From JALHSW01 sp963720675 (lineage in GTDB: Bacteria; Actinomycetota; Acidimicrobiia; IMCC26256; PALSA-555): a stretch of DNA of 64,000 nt. Position numbers and translations under genes: made by a program. Position 1 is the stretch's first letter. Each line of letters starts with the position of its first letter. Below the pieces are notes generated by a model. That model saw only the letters and a list, made by a program, of their open reading frames with translations, had not been told where the DNA came from and did no database searches. The stretch covers positions 1-64,000 of the forward strand of contig CAVRGH010000007.1 of assembly GCA_963720675.1 (NCBI GenBank), written 5' to 3'. Shown here one piece after another: positions 8,239 through 17,028 of this stretch.

Positions 8239-9731
8239 ACGCCCCGATCCTGCGCTACGTGACGCAGTCGCGCTCTGCTGCGCGAGCACTTGCCCGCTCG
8301 AGCCACGCACCACGATCGTGTACACCTCGCCGGGTCGAGCGACGATCGTCTCGCTCCCGCTCGACGTGCTCGCGCGAGAAGCGCGGTCCCGTCACCGACC
8401 AGCTGGAGCCGCCGGTCGAGGACCACCGGATCACGGTAGTTGGTCGCCACGCGGCTCGGCGTGACCGAGATCGATCGCGGTCCCGGTCTCGGGCGGCGCG
8501 GTCGGGGGTGACCGGTCGGGGGCGGCGGCACGAACACGACGGGCTTCGTCGTCGCCGTGGTCGTGCTCGGCAGATCGGTCGGCGCGACGACCGGCACGCC
8601 GTCGACGTGGTGGTCTCCTCGCCCGTCGTCGTCGTGACGACCTTCGGTGCGTCGGCGACCGGGACCTTGGCCTCGTCGACCTGGTCGGCGAACGCACCGA
8701 CCCCCACGAACGCGACGACGGCGACGAGCCCGGCCCCGACCAGCCCCTTCCGGCGCAGGTGGTGGCGACCCTTGGGCAACGCGTCGGGGTCGGGTCCCGC
8801 GATCGTCTCGGACTCGGCCATCGGCACACCGGACTCGCTCAGTGCGTGTGCGACCTTCATCTTGAGCAGCCACGGCACCGCGAGGAACGGCAGCGCTCCG
8901 AACATCGCGCTCGGTTCGAGCCGGGTCTGACGCCGCTCCTGGCACTCGGCGCACTTCTCGGCGTGGCGCGTCGTGACGCGCACGGCCTCGGGTCCGAAGT
9001 GGCGGACCTCGGCGGTGCTCGAGCGCGGCGGCGAGTCCTGCGCACACCGGTTCCCCGCTCCGCCACAGCACGCGCGCCTCGACCGCCGTCTTCAGCCGGT
9101 TGCGCGCGCGATGGACCGCCTGGTTCGCCGCGTTGCGGTTCATCCCGACCGTCTCACCGATCTCGGCCGGACTCATCCCGTGCCGGAGCCCGAGATCGAG
9201 GATCTCCGCATCACGGGCACCGAGCGCCGCGGCTGACTCCCACACGAGCGCGACGAGCTCGTTGTCCTCGATCGCGTGTGCGGGATCGTCGGCGGTGCGC
9301 GTGCGGTCCTCGACGCGGAAGCCCGCAGGTGCGGATGCCGGCGACGGGCCGGCGGACTCGATCATCGCGAGCCCTTCGTCGTCGAGCGGCGTCGCCCGCG
9401 CGTCCTTGCGTTTCCGATCGAGTGCGGCGTTCCGGGTGATGCGGAGCATCCAGCCCCCGAACGCTTCGGGGTTCTCGAGCTTCCCCAGGTTCTTCCAGGC
9501 GGCGACGAAGGCGTCCTGCGAGACGTCCGAGGCGGCCGCGTCGTCGCGGGTGATCCGGAAGGCCAGATCGTGGACGCGCGTGAGCCAGCGGTCGTAGAGC
9601 CGTCCGAAGGCGTCCGGGTCGTCGCCGCGGGCGCGCGCGACCAACGCTGCGTCCTCGGCTCGCTCGGCGGCTCGGCGGTCGTCGTCCATCCGTTGCGCGT
9701 CATTGTCTCCCACGGGACGCCGGTCTGGCAC
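8235..9731 (-). CDS. ECF-type sigma factor with fused zinc-finger and membrane tail, frame broken
   Basis: The N-terminal 230 residues form a sigma-70 family protein: region 2 (DPDAFGRLYDRWLTRVHDLA, DVSQDAFVAAWKNL) and a region 4 helix-turn-helix (MSPAEIGETVGMNRNAANQ). Past a frame break near 9032 the protein continues with HAEKCAEC, the H-x3-C-x2-C zinc motif typical of anti-sigma factors, one membrane segment (LVGAGLVAVVAFVGVGAFA) and a Thr-rich linker. Further breaks near 8605 and 8330 lead to an extracytoplasmic part (ETIVARPGEVYTIVVRGS). It reads as a sigma factor carrying its own anti-sigma-like tail. The exact end is uncertain; stops at 8235 or 8255 are possible. The start may be the GTG near 9731 or the ATG MDDD near 9689. 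Confidence 0.65.
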   Translation of the reverse strand: MPDRRPVGDNDAQRMDDDRRAAERAEDAALVARARGDDPDAFGRLYDRWLTRVHDLAFRITRDDAAASDVSQDAFVAAWKNLGKLENPEAFGGWMLRITRNAALDRKRKDARATPLDDEGLAMIESAGPSPASAPAGFRVEDRTRTADDPAHAIEDNELVALVWESAAALGARDAEILDLGLRHGMSPAEIGETVGMNRNAANQAVHRARNRLKTAVEARVLWRSGEPVCAGLAAALEHRRGPPLRTRGRARHDAPRREVRRVPGAASDPARTERDVRSAAVPRGAVAAQDEGRTRTERVRCADGRVRDDRGTRPRRVAQGSPPPAPEGAGRGRARRRRRVRGGRCVRRPGRRGQGPGRRRTEGRHDDDGRGDHHVDGVPVVAPTDLPSTTTATTKPVVFVPPPPTGHPRPRRPRPGPRSISVTPSRVATNYRDPVVLDRRLQLVGDGTALLARARRAGARRSSLDPARCTRSWCVARAGKCSRSRARLRHVAQDRGV

Positions 9732-9780
9732 CCGAGAGACTGACGATCGGGAGTGGGCGCTGCTTACGTTGGGGGCGGCG

Positions 9781-10596
9781 TCAGGCCGTCGCGGGGGCGG
9801 CCGCGAAGGCCCGGATGAGGGCCACGAGCTCGTCGGGCCGCTCGAACACCAGCCAGTGGGCCGCCTGGTCGACCACCTCGAGCCGGGCGTCCGGGAGCTC
9901 GGCGGCGTACGTCTCGGCGTGCGCGGCGGGAACGAGCCCGTCCTGCGCGCCGGCCACGACGAGCGTCGGGGCCGTGACCCGGTGGAGCCGGCCCCGGAGC
10001 TTCGGGTTGTGGAGGTACGGATCCCAGCCGATGCGCGCGGTGGCGCCCATCGCCTTCCACATCGGGACGATGAGCTCGACGGGGATGTCCATCTGCTTGC
10101 CGACGTCGCCGGTGAACTCGGCCATCTGGTGCATGACCGCGGCGATCGGGTGCGTCTGGTCGGCGAACAGCATCTCGGCGAGCTCGGCGGGTGAGCGCCC
10201 GAACATCTCGGCGATCGGCGCGCCCTCCAGGTGCAGGCCCACCGGGTTCACGAGCACCAGTGCCCCGACGCGGTCCGGATAGCGGGTCGCGAGCTCGAGC
10301 GCCATCCACCCGCCGAGGGAGAGCCCGACGACGAGTGGCGCGTCGAGGCCCAGCGCGTCCCACACGTCGAGCAGGTGGAACACGACGTCCTCGGGGCCGT
10401 CGATCTCCTCGACGCCCTCGGACTCACCGAACCCGGGGAGCACCGGGACGATCACGTCGAAATCCGCGGTCAGGTCGTCGAGGAACGGGATCTGGGACTC
10501 GCCGCCGGCCGAGTGCAGGTACACGAGGGGCGGTCCGCTCCCCCCGCGGAACAGCTGCGTCGCGCCGAGCGGCGTCTGGACGCGCGACTCCTCCAT
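9781..10596 (-). CDS. Alpha/beta-fold hydrolase
   Basis: Single-domain hydrolase of about 271 residues. The oxyanion/N-terminal motif is YLHSAGG, the nucleophile elbow is GLSLGGW (serine nucleophile), the acid is in GAQDGLVP and the histidine in QAAHWLV, so the triad is complete. The start ATG at 10596 overlaps the stop of the upstream luciferase-like gene (TGATG), implying coupling. The pairing with a flavin monooxygenase-like gene suggests a shared catabolic pathway, perhaps ester or ring-product cleavage; the substrate cannot be named. Confidence 0.85.
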   Translation of the reverse strand: MEESRVQTPLGATQLFRGGSGPPLVYLHSAGGESQIPFLDDLTADFDVIVPVLPGFGESEGVEEIDGPEDVVFHLLDVWDALGLDAPLVVGLSLGGWMALELATRYPDRVGALVLVNPVGLHLEGAPIAEMFGRSPAELAEMLFADQTHPIAAVMHQMAEFTGDVGKQMDIPVELIVPMWKAMGATARIGWDPYLHNPKLRGRLHRVTAPTLVVAGAQDGLVPAAHAETYAAELPDARLEVVDQAAHWLVFERPDELVALIRAFAAAPATA

Positions 10597-11776
10597 CACG
10601 GTCTCGCTCCCTGCACGGCGCGAGATCCGCCGTGCGGGCGTTCGCTCGACGGGAGCGACTCACGAAGCTTCGGCATGACCTGCTCCGCGAACAGCTCGAG
10701 GTTCCGGCGGGTGAGGTCGGCCGGGAGGCTCCCGAGCTGGAAGAGGCCGAGGAGGTTGCCGACGCCGAGGCGCTCGACGCACTCCTCCAGCTGCTCGGCG
10801 ACCGTCTCCGGGGAACCGACGATCGCGTAGCGGCCCTCGACGATCTCGTCCCACGAGTCGACGTTGACCATGAAGGTGCCGGCGCCCTTGAGCACGTTCT
10901 CGAGTGAACGCACGGACGTGTAGCCGGGTGGCTGGATCGTGATGCCCGGGAGCAGCCGCTTCACGAAGTACCAGAGGTGCTCCTCGTACTCGCGACGTGC
11001 CTGCTCGTCGGTCTCGGCGACGTAGATGGGGACGAGCCAACCGGACTGGTGCGGGTCCGCGGTGTAACCCTCGGCCTCGCACGCGTCGCGGAACATCTTG
11101 AAGGTGCGCTCGAAGACGCTGAGGTGGAAGTACGGGATGCCCATGTACGCGTAGCGGTGGCGCGCGACGAACTCCATCGTCTCCAGCGATCCCGCGCCGG
11201 GGATCCAGATCTCGGGGTGCGGCTGCTGCACCGGCCGGGGCCACGGGTTGACGTAGCGGATGCGGTAGTGCTTGCTGACCCACTCGAAGGGTCCGGGGGT
11301 GGTCCACGCCTTCAGGATGAGGTCGTGCGCCTCCTGGAAGCGCTCCCGAGCGTGGGCCGGGTTGACGGAGAACGAGTAGTACTCCGGACCGCCGCCGACG
11401 ACCATGCCGGCGATCAACCGACCGTCGCTGAGGTTGTCGATGATGGCGAACTCCTCGGCGACGCGGGTGGGCGGGTCGTACAGCGGGAGCGCGTTGCCGA
11501 CGACGGCGATCTTCACCCGACTCGTCTCGCGGCGAGCGCCGCCGCCATGAGGTTCGGGGACGGCATGAGCCCATACGCGTTCTGGTGGTGCTCGTTGACG
11601 CAGACCCCGTCGAAGCCGAGCTCCTCGGCGTACACGAGCTCGTCGAGGTAGCGGTTGTAGAGCTGGGCGCCGACCTTGGGGTCGTAGAGCGTGTTGGGGA
11701 TCGTCACCCAGGCGGGGCCCTCGTACGCCGGGTCGAGTCCGATGTAGGGCATCAGGTGGAACGAGAAGCACCGCAC
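10596..11776 (-). CDS. Luciferase-like (FMN/F420) monooxygenase, one frame break
   Basis: TIM-barrel flavin oxidoreductase of the bacterial-luciferase superfamily. The N-terminal strand (MRCFSFHLMPYIGLDP, then GFDGVCVNEHHQ) is in one frame from a GTG at 11776. The rest (VAEEFAIIDNLSDGRLIAGMVVG, PEIWIPGAGS, IVGSPETVAEQLE) is in another. A one-base loss near 11515 between ALAAR and ETSRVKIAV joins them. Total length of about 390 residues fits the family. It is translationally coupled to the downstream hydrolase. The substrate is unknown. Confidence 0.82.
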
Positions 11777-11836
11777 GGCGCAACCCTAAGCCACTGCGGT
11801 CGAGGCGCTGCGGGCAGCCGGTAACATCTTCCCTTC

Positions 11837-12766
11837 ATGGTGCAGAAGGCGTTCCCGATCCGAGTGCTGCTGAGCATCTTCGTCGCGTTCGTGCTCGTCG
11901 GCGGCGTGGTCGCGGCCGGCGCCGCGCTGCGGAACGACGACGGCTCAGGGTCCTCGGCGAGCGGCTCCGACGCTCCGACCACGACGACCGAGCCGAGCGT
12001 CCCCACCACCACGACCACGACGCTCCCGCCCGTCACCACGCCGACGATCCCCGGCATCGTCCAGCCGGCCGCGGCCACGAACCTGCCCGTCATCGACTTC
12101 GTGACGACCATCGGGCCCGGCTCGGACCCCGCGATCGTGGCGCCGTACGAGCAGCGACTCGTCGACCTGAAGTTCGACCCGGGCCCCGTCGACGGCGTGT
12201 ACGACCAGGCCACGACGTACGCGGTGCAGGCGGTCCAGAAGCTCGCCGGGTTCCCGCGTGGCGGGCGCATCGGCGCGGCGGAGGCGGCCTACCTCGCGAA
12301 CTTCCAGTACGCGATGCCGATCCACCCCGACGCGGAGCCGAACCGGACCGAGATCGACATCGCCAAGCAGGTCATCACGCTGTACGAGAACTACCAGCCG
12401 CGCCTGATCACCACGACGTCGACCGCGAGCGGGCAGACGTTCTGCTACGTGACGCCGAAGCGGGCACCGACGCAGCGCATCTGCGAGGTGGCGACCACGC
12501 CGAACGGCCGATACCAGTTCTACTTCTTCTACGACGGCTGGCAGGACGGCGACCTCGGGAAGCTCTACAACCCGTACTACTTCTTCAAGGGCCGGGCGAT
12601 CCACGGGTACGACTCGGTGCCGACCGAGCCGGCGTCGCACGGGTGCTCGCGGATCCCGATGCACATCGCCGCGTACTGGCACACGCTGGTGCACGACGGA
12701 GATGCGGTCTACGTCGACGGCGGCCCCGCCAACGGCGAAGAGATCGTCTCCAGCAACCCCGTCTAG
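11837..12766 (+). CDS. Exported L,D-transpeptidase with peptidoglycan-binding domain
   Basis: 309 residues. A signal anchor (residues 8-30) and a Thr/Pro linker are followed by a peptidoglycan-binding-like region (RLVDLKFDPGPVDGVYDQATTYAVQAVQK) and a YkuD catalytic domain ending HGYDSVP...SHGCSRIP, where the cysteine is the nucleophile. Unlike the copy at 7195 the catalytic domain is intact. TAACAT lies nine bases before the ATG, with no clear ribosome binding site. It probably makes 3-3 cross-links in the cell wall or attaches a protein to it. Confidence 0.88.
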   Translation: MVQKAFPIRVLLSIFVAFVLVGGVVAAGAALRNDDGSGSSASGSDAPTTTTEPSVPTTTTTTLPPVTTPTIPGIVQPAAATNLPVIDFVTTIGPGSDPAIVAPYEQRLVDLKFDPGPVDGVYDQATTYAVQAVQKLAGFPRGGRIGAAEAAYLANFQYAMPIHPDAEPNRTEIDIAKQVITLYENYQPRLITTTSTASGQTFCYVTPKRAPTQRICEVATTPNGRYQFYFFYDGWQDGDLGKLYNPYYFFKGRAIHGYDSVPTEPASHGCSRIPMHIAAYWHTLVHDGDAVYVDGGPANGEEIVSSNPV

Positions 12767-12784
12767 CGCTCGTCTGCTTCGGGC

Positions 12785-12834
12785 TTCTTGGCACGTTGAG
12801 CACGCGCAGAGCGCGCGAACAAGCGTGCCAAGAA
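12785..12834. repeat. Left boundary palindrome of the DUF559-gene unit
   Basis: TTCTTGGCACG (12785-12795) pairs with CGTGCCAAGAA (12824-12834) as an 11-base perfect inverted repeat around a 28-base loop. The same outer arms recur at 13790-13834 on the other side of the intervening gene. The hairpin lies eight bases past that gene's stop codon. Confidence 0.75.
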
Positions 12835-12842
12835 CACGACGA

Positions 12843-13768
12843 TCACCGACGGCGCCGAAGTTCTCGACGGATGTCTGCGGCGACGCGTGGGTCCTGCCGA
12901 TCCACCTCGCGCCACGAGAAGTGGAGCGGCAACCAGCCCGCACCGATCAGCAGACGATCTCGAACCTTTCCGTCGCGGAACGCGGCGAGCGGGATGTGGG
13001 CCTCGTAGCCGTCGACCTCGACCGCAAGCCGGGCATCGGGAAAGGCGAAGTCGACCACTGCGATGAAGCCGCCGTGCTCGTCGGTGACCATGAACTCCGG
13101 CATCGCGCCTCCGATGCCAGCCCGCTGCAGCAGCGATGCCATCCGCGCTTCCATCACCCCTGCCGGCGCGGCGACGCCGAGCCGCTCGTCCAGCAGCGGG
13201 CGGAGAACGCCGACGCCGCGACGTCCCCGTCGTGCAACGGCGACGAGCGCATCGCGCACCTCGCGGAGCGTCACCTTGCGGCGTCCGATCGCCCGGTCGA
13301 GCGCGGCCTCAACGAGGCGCGGCCGGCAGACGGCGCCGAGATCCACCAGCGTCCGGGGCGCAGTGGTCACACGAACGCCGTCGACCGACGTGACCCATCG
13401 CTCTGTGAAGTCGGCAAGCCGGTGCACCGCGGCGTCCCCGACCTCCGGTGATCGGCGTCGGTCCGTCGTGACTTCGACCGGTGGGTCCTGGAAGCTCAAC
13501 AGACCGTGCAGCACCGCCGCCGATCGGTGCGATGCCGCCGCCTCGGGCCCGATCGCCAGGCAAGCCGCGAGCAACGACTGCTCGTAGGACGGAGGCGCGC
13601 CGGCGATCCGGAACACCCCGTCGTGCAGCCGCTCCCATGCGCCGCTGCGTCGACCCGCCGGTGACGCCTGCATCCCACGTATCCTCCAGTCGCGAGCGCC
13701 TGTGCAAGCGACACGGACCCGTGTTGTCGTGCTCGCGAGCGACGTGATCGGCTCCGTGCTCCATCCAT
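12843..13768 (-). CDS. AbiEi-like/DUF559 putative endonuclease-fold protein, one frame break
   Basis: About 308 residues. The N-terminal region resembles the AbiEi-type winged helix that precedes many actinobacterial DUF559 proteins (SVSLAQALATGGYV, then WERLHDGVFRIAGAP and SHRSAAVLHGL). The C-terminal 100 residues fit the Vsr/PD-(D/E)XK fold: VVDFAFPDARLAVEVDGYEAH, then a helix and GWLPLHFSWREV. The start is ATG 13768 with AAGGAG six bases upstream. The N-terminal helix and the rest are in different frames; one missing G in a GGG near 13675 restores continuity. Members are often annotated as type IV toxin-antitoxin antitoxins or endonucleases, but their role is not established. The gene is flanked by matching palindromes. 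Confidence 0.65.
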
Positions 13769-13789
13769 GCGATGCTCCTTCAGCCGAAC

Positions 13790-13834
13790 TTGGCACGCTC
13801 GACCGGCGCATCGCGCCGGTCAACGTGCCAAGAA
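13790..13834. repeat. Right boundary palindrome of the DUF559-gene unit
   Basis: TTGGCACG (13790-13797) and CGTGCCAAGAA (13824-13834) form the outer arms; inside is a 9-base perfect hairpin, GACCGGCGC-ATC-GCGCCGGTC (13801-13821). It lies 22 bases upstream of the DUF559 gene start and ends 15 bases before the -10 box of the next gene. Confidence 0.75.
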
Positions 13835-13848
13835 CCCGTGCGGTCAGG

Positions 13849-13854
13849 GACAAT
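13849..13854 (+). promoter_or_regulatory. -10 box of a probable leaderless promoter (SMP-30 gene)
   Basis: GACAAT ends six bases before the ATG at 13861 and no Shine-Dalgarno sequence is present. Confidence 0.4.
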
Positions 13855-13860
13855 GACGCG

Positions 13861-14724
13861 ATGGAGACACTGTTGGGTGGGCGGGCGTTCCTCGAAGGGC
13901 CGCGGTGGCGGACCGACGCCGACGGGCGTGGCGCGCTCTACGTCTCGGACATGCACGCGCACGAGGTACTGCGCGTCGACCCGGACGGTTCCTCGACGGT
14001 GATCGCGACCCTCGACGCCGCGCCGTCCGGGCTGGGCTGGCTCCCCGACGGACGAATGCTCGTCGCGTCGATGGACGACCGTCGGGTCCTGCGAGTCGAG
14101 CCCGACGGGGCGCTCACCGAAGCGGCCGACTGCTCGGCCCTCGCCCCCAACGAGATCAACGACATGGTCGTCGACCGCCGCGGGCACGCGTTCATCAGCC
14201 AGTTCGGATCCGACTTCCATGGCGGTGAGCCGTTGGTCGCCGCCCCGGTCCTGCGCGCCGACCCCGACGGCTCGGTCCGTCCCGCGACCGACGGGCTCCG
14301 CATGGCCAACGGCATGGTGATCACCGCCGACGGCAGCACGCTCGTGGCCGCGGAGAGCGCAGGGCGCTGCTTGACCGCGTTCGACCTCGCGGACGACGGC
14401 TCGCTCACCAACCAGCGGCGTTGGGCCGACCTCCCCGAGGGCGACTACCCCGACGGGATCTGCATCGACGCCGAGGACGCGATCTGGATCGCCGGCCCGG
14501 CGTCCGACCGGTTCGTGCGCGTCCGCGAGGGCGGCGAGGTCACCGACGTCATCCCGGTCGAAGGACGCCACGCGATCGCCTGCGCGATCGGCGGGACCGA
14601 CGGACACACGCTCTTCCTGTGCACCTCACCCACGTTGGGCCAGCCCGACGAGTCGCGCGCCGCCCGGGGCGCGAAGGTCGAGGTCACGACCGTCGCGGTG
14701 CCTGCACCCTCACCGGTTCGCTAG
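13861..14724 (+). CDS. SMP-30/gluconolactonase-type beta-propeller hydrolase
   Basis: 287 residues, the usual length of the SMP-30/Gnl/LRE family of calcium- or zinc-dependent lactonases. The metal ligands are visible: the glutamate in LEGPRW near residue 12, the asparagine in PNEIND and the aspartate in YPDGICID. Repeated VSDM, LPDGRMLV and ITADGSTLV strands mark the six-bladed propeller. The ATG start follows a GACAAT box by six bases. It ends convergently with a thioesterase gene, the two stop codons overlapping by four bases. The sugar-lactone substrate is unknown. Confidence 0.87.
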   Translation: METLLGGRAFLEGPRWRTDADGRGALYVSDMHAHEVLRVDPDGSSTVIATLDAAPSGLGWLPDGRMLVASMDDRRVLRVEPDGALTEAADCSALAPNEINDMVVDRRGHAFISQFGSDFHGGEPLVAAPVLRADPDGSVRPATDGLRMANGMVITADGSTLVAAESAGRCLTAFDLADDGSLTNQRRWADLPEGDYPDGICIDAEDAIWIAGPASDRFVRVREGGEVTDVIPVEGRHAIACAIGGTDGHTLFLCTSPTLGQPDESRAARGAKVEVTTVAVPAPSPVR

Positions 14725-15384
14725 CCCTCACCAGCCGCGGCGCGGTTCCCCAGCAGCTCGGCTGCCGTCGTCCGGAAGTGCTCGTGGTCCACCAGGATCA
14801 TCGTGAGCTTCGCGGTGACGAGCACCCGGCCCTCGAGTCGCCCCTCCGCCTCCACGTACAGCTTGCGCCCGTCCCGACCGCTCACCCACGTGCGGAACTC
14901 GATGAGCCGCTCGATCGGGACCGGCGCCCGGTAGACCACCTCGAGCGTCCCCGTGAACCCCGGCTCGCCGACGAACGCGAGCGCGTACCCGGAGATGTCG
15001 TCGAGCACCGCAGCGACCATGCCCCCGTGCACGCGCCCCGGCGCACCCTCGAACGCGGGACCGAACACGACCCGCGCCACGGCGACGTCGTCCTCGATGC
15101 TCGTCTCGATCTCCACCGAGACCGGGTTCGCCTCACCCACGATCGCCCGGTCGGCCATCCCCTGCGCACGGGGACCGTCGGCCAGCGCCTGCGGCCCCCG
15201 GCCCCCGACCTCGTCGAACGACGGGATCACCCGCTCGCGGCGGGGGCCCTCGTCGAGCTCGGCCGTCAGCGCACGCGCCGCCGCCTCGACGCGCTCGAGC
15301 GTCGCATGCGGACGCGTCACGGGCGTGGAACGAGTTCGCCAGCGCACGCAGAGCGGCGGCGGCATCGAACCGGGCATCAGACAT
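14721..15384 (-). CDS. PaaI-type hotdog thioesterase, one frame break
   Basis: Acyl-CoA thioesterase-like protein of about 220 residues. The hotdog core is FGPAFEGAPGRVHGGMVAAVLDD (HGG motif, catalytic Asp nearby) followed by GTLEVVYRAPVPIE. An N-terminal helix (MSDARFDAAAALRALANSF) starts at ATG 15384 in another frame. Removing one C from a CC pair near 15326 joins it to TPVTRPHATLERVEAAARAL. It is convergent with the lactonase gene. In vivo substrate unknown. Confidence 0.8.
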
Positions 15385-15539
15385 CTCGGGCACGGGCCGC
15401 ACCCTAGCGACGCGCCACGGCCGGCCGGGGAGCCAGACACCTCGGGCGAGCACGGATCGTGACGGGAGTCACCGTTGACGGTGCGCGGTCCCCGGCCCAG
15501 GATGCAGGGCACCACCACCGCAACGCCGAAGGGTGCACC

Positions 15540-16205
15540 ATGACGCTGCCACGCGACGACGTGACGACCGGATTGCTCACCGAGCTCGACGCCTTCGCGG
15601 AGCTCCTTCGCACGATCGACGACGCGGACCGCAACCTCCCGACCCGCTGCGAGGGCTGGGACGTCGCCGACGTGGCCGCACACACCATCGGCTCGCTCGC
15701 CGACGTGGTCGCCGGGCGCTTCGACGGCTTGGGGACTCCCGAGGTCACCGAGCGCGAGGTCGTCGAACGCCGGGGCATGACCACGAAGGAGCTCGCCGAC
15801 GAGTGCGCCGAGGTGCGCACCGCGGCGGCCGGCCTGCTCGCGCTCTTCGACGACGACGCGTGGGTCGGCCCCGCACCCGGTTCGTACGCCGGGACGGTCG
15901 GCGACGGCGTCGAGGCGCTCTGGTACGACACCTACCTCCATGCCGATGACATCCGGGCGGCGCTCGGTCGCCCGAGCGTGCCGGGCGACGGCCTGCGCGC
16001 GGCCGCGTCGCACCTCGCCCTCACACTGACCGATCGCGGATGGGGTCCGGCGACGCTCGCGTTCGACGGCCTGCCCGAGTTCCCCGTCAGCGGTGGCGGT
16101 GGTCGGCGCATCGACGGCGACCCGATGGTGTTCACGCTGGTGGCCACGGGTCGGGCCGACCCTGCGGCGCTCGGCCTCGACGCGGACGTGAACGTCTACG
16201 CGTAG
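15540..16205 (+). CDS. Maleylpyruvate-isomerase-type (TIGR03083/DinB-like) protein
   Basis: 221 residues of the mycothiol-dependent isomerase/DinB-like four-helix family. The characteristic N-terminal motif CEGWDVADVAAHT (metal-binding His) and a second YLHADDIRAALG with its histidine are present. The family includes mycothiol S-transferases, so this may be a thiol-dependent detoxification enzyme rather than a maleylpyruvate isomerase. The start is the ATG at 15540. It is convergent with the second suf operon. Confidence 0.75.
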   Translation: MTLPRDDVTTGLLTELDAFAELLRTIDDADRNLPTRCEGWDVADVAAHTIGSLADVVAGRFDGLGTPEVTEREVVERRGMTTKELADECAEVRTAAAGLLALFDDDAWVGPAPGSYAGTVGDGVEALWYDTYLHADDIRAALGRPSVPGDGLRAAASHLALTLTDRGWGPATLAFDGLPEFPVSGGGGRRIDGDPMVFTLVATGRADPAALGLDADVNVYA

Positions 16206-16207
16206 AC

Positions 16208-16229
16208 AACCAGGGCTAGAAGCCCGGTT
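16208..16229. terminator. Bidirectional hairpin between convergent genes
   Basis: AACC-A-GGGCT, loop AGA, AGCCC-GGTT forms a 9-pair stem with one bulge. It overlaps the sufC stop codon on the minus strand and lies just past the stop of the plus-strand gene, so it could end both transcripts. There is no long T tract. Confidence 0.5.
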
Positions 16230-17028
16230 CGGCGAACGGATCGCCCTCGGTCGGTTGCTCGACGCTGAGCGTCTCGACGCCGAGCTCGGCGGCGAGCCCC
16301 TCGTACCCGGTCTCCTCGAGCGAGTCAGCCAGCTCCGGTCCACCGCTCGCCACGATGCGACCACCCATCAGCACGTGCACACGATCTGGGCGCAGCTCGG
16401 TGAGCAGGCGTGCGTAGTGCGTGATCGCCAGCACCCCGAGTCCGTCCTCCGACGTCATCGCCTCGACCCGGCGCGACACATCACGGAGTGCGTCGATGTC
16501 GAGGCCCGAGTCGATCTCGTCGAGGATCGCGAACTTCGGTTTGAGCACCGCGAGCTGCAGCGTCTCCATCCGCTTCTGCTCGCCACCCGAGAACTCGTCG
16601 TTCACCCCTCGCGTGAGGAACTCGTCGTGCACGGCCAGACGGGTCGCTTCCGCAGCCAGCATCGTGCCCACCCCCGCGGCGTCGCCCCCGCGCGACCGCA
16701 CCGACGCCGCCAGCATCTCGCCGACCGGCACCCCGGGCACCGCGACGGGGTACTGCATCCCGAGGAAGAGCCCGCGGTTCGCGCGCTGCCACGTCGGGAG
16801 TCCGAGCAGCTCCTCGGCGTCGATCGTCACCGAGCCCTGGGTGACCTCGTAGTCGCCGCGACCCATCAGGACGTGCGACAGCGTCGACTTCCCGGACCCG
16901 TTCGGGCCCATGAGCGCGTGCACCTCACCCGACGCGATCTCGAGGTCGACGCCGCGCAGGATCTCGAACCCGGGTCCACCGAGGATCGGGACCGTCGCGT
17001 GCAGGTCGCGGATGACGAAGCTGCTCAT
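16216..17028 (-). CDS. sufC: SUF Fe-S assembly ATPase SufC (second copy)
   Basis: 270 residues. Walker A is GPNGSGKS, the SufC signature is FSGGEQKR and Walker B/D-loop LDEIDSGLDID. The longer C-terminal tail (SVEQPTEGDPFAEPGF) is not present in the copy at 4342. Its ATG at 17028 overlaps the Rieske gene stop (ATGA), so it is the last gene of sufB-sufD-Rieske-sufC. As it sits with its scaffold partners it is probably the main SufC of a SufBC2D complex; the division of labour with the copy at 4342 is unknown. Confidence 0.93.
   Translation of the reverse strand: MSSFVIRDLHATVPILGGPGFEILRGVDLEIASGEVHALMGPNGSGKSTLSHVLMGRGDYEVTQGSVTIDAEELLGLPTWQRANRGLFLGMQYPVAVPGVPVGEMLAASVRSRGGDAAGVGTMLAAEATRLAVHDEFLTRGVNDEFSGGEQKRMETLQLAVLKPKFAILDEIDSGLDIDALRDVSRRVEAMTSEDGLGVLAITHYARLLTELRPDRVHVLMGGRIVASGGPELADSLEETGYEGLAAELGVETLSVEQPTEGDPFAEPGF

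Larger units (their letters stand above)
12785..13834 (-). mobile_element. Candidate small mobile unit: DUF559-type gene between matching palindromes
   Basis: A 1.05-kb segment begins and ends with palindromes sharing the arms TTGGCACG and CGTGCCAAGAA, and contains a single gene on the minus strand. It has no transposase, no obvious target-site duplication and sits between a transpeptidase and a lactonase gene that are otherwise unrelated. Calling it mobile is an inference from the matched boundaries and the nuclease-like cargo; the palindromes could instead be paired terminators. Confidence 0.35.

Noticed and set aside
12843..13768. DUF559 gene as part of a toxin-antitoxin pair
   Set aside because: No second toxin-like gene lies next to it; the neighbours are a transpeptidase and a lactonase.
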